From contig JADJTW010000015.1 of the NCBI GenBank assembly GCA_016710965.1, positions 7,780 to 71,779 on the forward strand: DNA of 64,000 nt. Reading direction: 5' to 3'. This stretch comes from Flavobacteriales bacterium. GTDB taxonomy: Bacteria; Bacteroidota; Bacteroidia; Flavobacteriales_F; PHOS-HE28. Below are positions 59,899 through 64,000 of the stretch, in pieces. The notes under the pieces were generated by a model. The model worked only from the letters and a program-made list of their open reading frames with translations. It did not search any database and was not told the origin of the DNA. Each line of letters starts with the position of its first letter. Positions within the stretch are counted from its first letter, which is position 1. The position numbers and the translations under genes were made by a program.

Positions 59899-60439
59899 AG
59901 ACCGGCTTGTTCTTCGAGTTGATCTTCACCTGCAATAATCGCCTGGCTTTGGCCAGCTGGCTTCGCGAAGTGCTCTCTCCGCATCCGAGCAGGTCGGCGA
60001 TTTCCGCATGGTCGTACCCCTCGATCGCGAACAGGTTGAATACCATACGGTAACCTTCGGGTAGGGATGCAACCATGCCCAGCAGCTCGCGCTCGCCCAT
60101 TCGCCCGATGGCGTCCGGTTCAACAGGCTCTTCAGGGAGCCGCTCCAAGCCGAATCGCTCCTGCTGGAAGGACTTGCGACGGTAGTGGTTGATGGCGGTG
60201 TGAACCATGACCCGCCGCACCCAGCCCTCCAGCGAGCCCTCCATACGGAAGTCCTTGAGCCGCTCGAATACCCGGATGAACGCGTCTTGCATGATGTCTT
60301 CGGCTTCCATCTCGTGCCGAGCGTAGCGCAAGCACACCGCATACATGCGGCGCGCATAGCGGTCATAGAGCATTTCCTGACAACGGCGTTCGCCGTCCAG
60401 ACAGCCCTTGACCAGCTCGCGTTCGGTCAGTTCACGCAA
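59876..60439 (-). CDS. ECF-type RNA polymerase sigma-70 factor
   Basis: This 187-aa protein has region 2 (YDRYARRMYAVCLRYARHEM, EAEDIMQDAFIRVFERLKDF, EGWVRRVMVHTAINHYRRK) and region 4 (LLGMVASLPEGYRMVFNLFA, DHAEIADLLGCGESTSRSQL), separated by a short linker as in ECF factors. The frame begins at a TTG (60437-60439). It directs RNA polymerase to a dedicated set of promoters. The next gene, overlapping by 23 nt, is the likely anti-sigma partner. A T9SS cargo gene completes the operon. Confidence 0.9.
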   Translation of the reverse strand: MRELTERELVKGCLDGERRCQEMLYDRYARRMYAVCLRYARHEMEAEDIMQDAFIRVFERLKDFRMEGSLEGWVRRVMVHTAINHYRRKSFQQERFGLERLPEEPVEPDAIGRMGERELLGMVASLPEGYRMVFNLFAIEGYDHAEIADLLGCGESTSRSQLAKARRLLQVKINSKNKPVYAGAAPR

Positions 60440-60567
60440 CCAGAAGCCACTTCACGCCCAAGACAACGCATTCCTATGGTATGCTGCCCAGGGCCCATGG
60501 ATGATTACAAGATAGAGTTCGTGGCCTTGTGGTTGGCCGAGAGGACGGATTCATTGAAGGAGCGGCC

Positions 60568-60605
60568 GACAAATGACAGCAAACGGCTGTAATCGCCTGC
60601 AAACG
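60568..60605 (+). promoter_or_regulatory. Shared 38-nt element upstream of second ssb
   Basis: Boxes ACAAAT (60569), GCAAAC (60579) and GCAAAC (60599) keep the 10- and 20-nt spacing of the element at 56845. It lies about 104 nt before the ssb ATG, in the gap divergent from the ECF sigma gene. Confidence 0.65.
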
Positions 60606-60708
60606 GAGATTGACCGGATCGGCTTCTCGGCCCGCTGAACGTTTGCATCCGAGTTCGGCATTAGCACCGGGCCCACATCGAAAAGTCAAACCCTTAAAAC
60701 CCGTTCCC

Positions 60709-61065
60709 ATGAATACGCTGAAGAACAAAGTACACCTGGTAGGCAATCTCGGTTTCGATCCCGAAGTGCGCGAGATCGCCAAAGGGCGCAAAGTGGCCCG
60801 CCTCTCAGTGGCTACCAACGATAGCTACCGCAACGCCAGCGGTGAGCGCGTCACGGACACGCAATGGCATACGGTAGTGGCTTGGGGGCAGACGGCCGAG
60901 ATGGTGGAGCGCCTCTTGCGTAAAGGATCGCCCGTGATGCTGGAAGGGCGCCTGGTGCATCGCAGCTACGAAGCCAAGGATGGCAGCAAGCGCTACATCA
61001 CAGAGGTGGTGATGAACAACTTCCAACTGCTGCCCGGCAAGCGCGAAGAAGCGGCCGCGGCTTAA
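60709..61065 (+). CDS. ssb: Short single-stranded DNA-binding protein (paralog 2)
   Basis: ATG 60709 gives a 118-aa SSB (MNTLKNKVHLVGNLGFDPEV). Its core reads RVTDTQWHTVVAWGQTAEMV and SPVMLEGRLVHRSYEAKDGS, clearly paralogous to the protein at 56977. Like that one it ends without an acidic tip (LLPGKREEAAAA), so interaction with the usual SSB partners is doubtful. It is transcribed away from the ECF sigma gene and followed by a strong terminator. Confidence 0.9.
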   Translation: MNTLKNKVHLVGNLGFDPEVREIAKGRKVARLSVATNDSYRNASGERVTDTQWHTVVAWGQTAEMVERLLRKGSPVMLEGRLVHRSYEAKDGSKRYITEVVMNNFQLLPGKREEAAAA

Positions 61066-61084
61066 CCGCAACGCACTTCATGAA

Positions 61085-61121
61085 CGAAGGGGCGGTCTAC
61101 GGGCCGCCCCTTCGTCGTTTG
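61085..61121 (+). terminator. Rho-independent terminator after second ssb
   Basis: CGAAGGGGCGG (61085-61095) pairs with CCGCCCCTTCG (61104-61114), an 11-bp perfect stem with an 8-nt loop, followed by tcgttt. Confidence 0.82.
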
Positions 61122-61479
61122 CAATAGCCCCAACTACCCAGCACCTCACATGCTGGACGCGTTGCTTCGTGGGCTCGTCGGTGCTGGTACGTGCTCGTGT
61201 ATCTCATCATCGTACTACGTCACCTGTCTCGACAGGCAGTTCGTCGCGAGCACCTGTTCAGCATGTAGCTCCGCGATAGCGCCATCCGATTCCAGCACCA
61301 CCCACCACGCCGCCTCTTCGAGCACGATTGAATACGCGCGAAAGGGGCACGTGGTGCAACCCCTGCTGGCGCGAGGCCTGCTCGCCGCCAGCGGGGCTTA
61401 TCGCGAAGGGACGGCCGAGGAGACAACCGGGCGCTCGGGAAAGCCCGGTTACCGCTTCATCCACGATGCGGCCGATGAT
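61122..61479. other. Intergenic region without a recognised gene
   Basis: These 358 bp hold an 8-bp perfect hairpin AACCGGGC/GCCCGGTT (61425-61432 with 61443-61450), about 30 bp past the stop of the minus-strand PKD gene. There is also a CCTGTC/GACAGG dyad at 61223-61236. The hairpin could protect or end the PKD transcript but lacks a T run. Several frames stay open by chance; none has a start and composition that I trust. Confidence 0.45.
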
Positions 61480-63924
61480 TCAATCGATGGCCACACGGCG
61501 CCATAGGCTACCGGAGGCGGTGCGCAGTTCCACCGAATAGACGGCTGGCGCAAGACCGCCTGCATCTACTGTCTCCCTCGAAGCGACCGCTCGTCGTGCC
61601 CATACAAGTCGACCTTCAGGTGAGAAGATCCGCAGTTCTGTTCCGATCGTAAGCCCTTCGATCGTGAAGGCGTCGTGCGTCGGCATCGGATAGATGCGTA
61701 CCCCATCGCTGAATACTTCGTCCATGCCCACCCCGAATGGATAGACCAGTTCGCAATGCTCTGCCCAACAGGTGTCCTGCGTGTTGTTGTTCCAGTACCA
61801 CGCCGCCAGGCAGACATTGAATGGACCAGGGGGCTCGTAGATGTGGGTGATGACGGGTCCGGAACCATCAGCACCGTCCCCGAAGAACCAGAGGAAGCCA
61901 ACGACCGGCACACTGGAGGTGGCCTCGAACACGACTGCATTGCCTTGCACCCCGTAACCGAAATCGATCTCGAATGGCTCACAACCGCCCGGCGGCTCCA
62001 CTTCTATCGTCACGCAGGTGGAATCGATGCAATTCTCCCAGTACGCCGTCAGGCAAACCGTATAAGTCCCTGGGGCCGCGTAGCTGTGATCGGCGTTCGC
62101 TCCGGATTCGCTCGTCCCATCGCCGAAGCTCCATACGTACTGGATGTTCGTGGAAGGAGTGGTGCAGTTCTCGAAGATGAACGAGTTGTTGTCCACCTCC
62201 ACCACAGCAAAGCAAGCGTTGAGGCTGTTACAAGGACCAACACCCGAGACTTCGACCTCAGCACAGAAGTCGGAGGCGCAGGTGATGATGCCAGCCGAGG
62301 TCTCGTACATGCTCACGACCACCAGGCACACCTGGTAAACGCCAGCCGCCGTGTAGGTGTGGAAGGGCTGCGCATCGGTGCTGGTGCCGCCATCACCGAA
62401 AGTCCAGGCCCAGGTGGTCTGGAAGCCGGTGCCGGTAGTGCCGTTGCTGAATTGCACGCCGCTGATACCGCCGTTCCATGTGAAGCCGGCATTGAGCTCG
62501 TCGCAGATGTTGCCACCACCACCGATGACCACCTCGTTGCAGTATTCGTCCACGCAGGTGATCAACTGGCCGTTCACTTCATAGAAGGAGGTCACCGTAA
62601 CGCACACCTGGTAGGTGCCAGGGGTGGAGTAGTTGTGGAACGGATTGGGCCCGCTGCCCGAGCTGCCATCGCCGAAGTTCCAGGCCCACGTGGTCTGCAC
62701 TCCGGCACCCACGGTAACACTGGTGAACTGCGTTCCATTGGGAGTGGTGCTCGAGGTGAATTCTACCAGGAGGTCATCGCAGGTGTTGCCATTACCCTCG
62801 ATCACCACCGTCTGGCAAGTGGTCTCAGAACAAGTGTCTTGCGTACTGGGGACCCATGCCCATACCGTCAGGCACAATTCGTACGTGCCGGGAGCCATGT
62901 AGCTGTGCGTGCCCTGGGGTCCGTTGTCGGAGTATGTGCCATCGCCGAAGCTCCACAGCCAATGGGGGCCGAGGCCTGAGCTGGCAGAATAGAAAATGCT
63001 ACCGGGGTTTCCGCCGTTGTTGCCGGCCCAGAAGCTCGCGTCCAGTCCATCGCAGGGGTCGTTAACACCCTCGATCACAACGGGAGCACAAAGGGTGTCC
63101 GCGCACGTGAGCAGAATGCCCGACCCGGTGTTGTAAACGCTGATCGCATAAAGGCAAACCTCATACGTGCCCGGTGCCGCGTAGGTGTGGAAGGGCTGGG
63201 CATCGTTGCTGGAGGCGCCATCGCCGAAGGTCCAATACCATGTTGTGGATTGGCCTGTTCCTATGGTGCCGTTGCTGAACTGCGTTCCGTTCGGCGTGGT
63301 CGTGTAGCTGAAGCCGGCCTCGAGTTCATCGCACGGGTCGTTCGGACCCTGAACGATGATGGTCTCGCAAAAATCATCCAGGCAACCGTTCCAATATGCC
63401 GTAACGCACACGGTGTAAGTGCCGGGCTGGTCATAGGTATGTGTGGGGGAAGTACCAGATCCACTGCCGCCATCGCCGAATGTCCACAGGTATTGAGTGT
63501 TGGTGCCGGGTTGAGTGCAGTTCAGGAAGGACACGATGTTCGCCGTAGTCTGCTGGGCTTCGAAGCAGGCCACCAGATCAGCGCAGGGGTCGCCGCCGCC
63601 TACTTGGACCGTTGCGCAGGCGGTGTCCACGCACGTGGTGGGACTGCCACCGCCGTTGAAATAGATGCTGACGGCATACAGGCATACCTCATACGTCCCC
63701 GCTGCCGTGTAGGTGTGTGAGGGGTTGGGCTCATTGGCGATGTTGCCATCGCCGAAGGTCCATTGGTAAGTGGTCTGCGTTCCAGCGCCGGTGGTGGCAT
63801 TGGCGAACTGGACGGAGTTGCCAGAAGCGGTGTAGTTGAAGCCTGCGCTCAGCTCATCGCAGATTGGCTGTGCCTGAAGGCCGAAGAAGCACAGGAAGAC
63901 GGTGATCGCGGAAAGAAGTCTCAT
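61480..63924 (-). CDS. Secreted protein with eight Cys-rich PKD repeats and T9SS sorting domain
   Basis: The Met at 63924 gives an 814-aa protein with signal peptide MRLLSAITVFLCFFGLQAQP. Eight PKD-like units of about 90-95 residues follow, each with a W-x-FGDG core (YQWTFGDG near 53-60, YLWTFGDG near 145-152, then onward to FLWFFGDG near 700). Most units start CDEL/CADL and carry VCL plus a closing C-x-D-x-x-C, so disulfides probably lock each module. The last 75 residues (RIYPMPTHDAFTIEG ... LAPAVYSVELRT) are a T9SS type A sorting signal. It is likely a rod-like surface adhesin or scaffold. The longer frame to 63996 adds no signal and was rejected. Confidence 0.85.
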   Translation of the reverse strand: MRLLSAITVFLCFFGLQAQPICDELSAGFNYTASGNSVQFANATTGAGTQTTYQWTFGDGNIANEPNPSHTYTAAGTYEVCLYAVSIYFNGGGSPTTCVDTACATVQVGGGDPCADLVACFEAQQTTANIVSFLNCTQPGTNTQYLWTFGDGGSGSGTSPTHTYDQPGTYTVCVTAYWNGCLDDFCETIIVQGPNDPCDELEAGFSYTTTPNGTQFSNGTIGTGQSTTWYWTFGDGASSNDAQPFHTYAAPGTYEVCLYAISVYNTGSGILLTCADTLCAPVVIEGVNDPCDGLDASFWAGNNGGNPGSIFYSASSGLGPHWLWSFGDGTYSDNGPQGTHSYMAPGTYELCLTVWAWVPSTQDTCSETTCQTVVIEGNGNTCDDLLVEFTSSTTPNGTQFTSVTVGAGVQTTWAWNFGDGSSGSGPNPFHNYSTPGTYQVCVTVTSFYEVNGQLITCVDEYCNEVVIGGGGNICDELNAGFTWNGGISGVQFSNGTTGTGFQTTWAWTFGDGGTSTDAQPFHTYTAAGVYQVCLVVVSMYETSAGIITCASDFCAEVEVSGVGPCNSLNACFAVVEVDNNSFIFENCTTPSTNIQYVWSFGDGTSESGANADHSYAAPGTYTVCLTAYWENCIDSTCVTIEVEPPGGCEPFEIDFGYGVQGNAVVFEATSSVPVVGFLWFFGDGADGSGPVITHIYEPPGPFNVCLAAWYWNNNTQDTCWAEHCELVYPFGVGMDEVFSDGVRIYPMPTHDAFTIEGLTIGTELRIFSPEGRLVWARRAVASRETVDAGGLAPAVYSVELRTASGSLWRRVAID

Positions 63925-64000
63925 GGGATGGGATGTAGGGCGACCGGAGACGCGGCCCTTTGCCGATTCGACGCCTAGAGCGCTTTGCCGAACCACGCCA

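Noticed and set aside
61150..61506. 118-aa + strand frame after the second ssb
   Set aside because: Ser/Cys/Ala composition without motif, spans two hairpins and runs into the convergent PKD gene; not supported.
61675..62979. 434-aa + strand frame opposite the PKD repeat gene
   Set aside because: It mirrors the repeats of the real gene and shows only a composition artefact.
61480..63924. Possible CRISPR or tandem DNA repeat
   Set aside because: The repetition comes from PKD protein modules of about 280 bp with diverged codons; there are no short identical repeats with spacers.

Overview
The window looks like a chromosomal segment of a high-GC member of the Bacteroidota, probably Flavobacteriales-like. 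The evidence is a PorZ-type component of the type IX secretion system (T9SS), four large secreted proteins with T9SS type A C-terminal sorting domains, Bacteroidota-restricted families (DUF4292, DUF4837, DUF4175), TAnnTTTG-type promoters, and little Shine-Dalgarno sequence before starts. It is core chromosome with no phage, plasmid, IS element or CRISPR array.

Layout. 1-5.9 kb: an NtrY-like histidine kinase cut by the window edge, an enoyl-CoA hydratase, a flippase, a small membrane gene with an in-frame stop, dut and a sugar-nucleotide transferase, with three long imperfect palindromes between them. 5.9-14.4 kb: an envelope cluster on the + strand (TPR lipoprotein, DUF4292, EnvC-like LytM protein, TatA, frameshifted GatA, MltD-like transglycosylase, DUF4837, small unknown gene). 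14.4-22.3 kb, minus strand: S9 peptidase, recO, porZ, tRNA-Cys, folB, gltX, small acetyltransferase. 22.4-26.8 kb: two paralogous T9SS cargo proteins around a glycosyltransferase. 26.9-35.0 kb: DUF4175 protein, RsbW-like kinase, ybeY, mnmG and a methyltransferase, with two ParB-type parS palindromes in and just after mnmG. 35.4-42.2 kb: ALDH7-type dehydrogenase, TlpA-like lipoprotein, M28 peptidase, rpiB, MORN-repeat protein. 42.2-51.2 kb: six-PAS histidine kinase with a LytTR regulator, rnr, prs, rplY, pth, ferritin. 51.2-56.8 kb: M28 peptidase, then a YfiR-TPR-SpoIIE phosphatase signalling module and a frameshifted universal stress protein. 56.8-64 kb: two short ssb paralogs bracketing an ECF sigma / anti-sigma-barrel / PKD cargo operon, then an eight-PKD-repeat secreted protein.

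The most notable non-coding signals are: the two parS sites; a 38-nt block shared upstream of both ssb genes, with helically phased GCAAAC boxes; a set of TAnnTTYG boxes lying exactly 4 nt before ATG, suggesting leaderless transcripts; and the palindromic intergenic repeat family. Three genes carry one-base lesions (gatA, uspA, small membrane gene). These may be assembly errors and should be checked against reads. All calls are from reading the sequence and translations; no database search was run.
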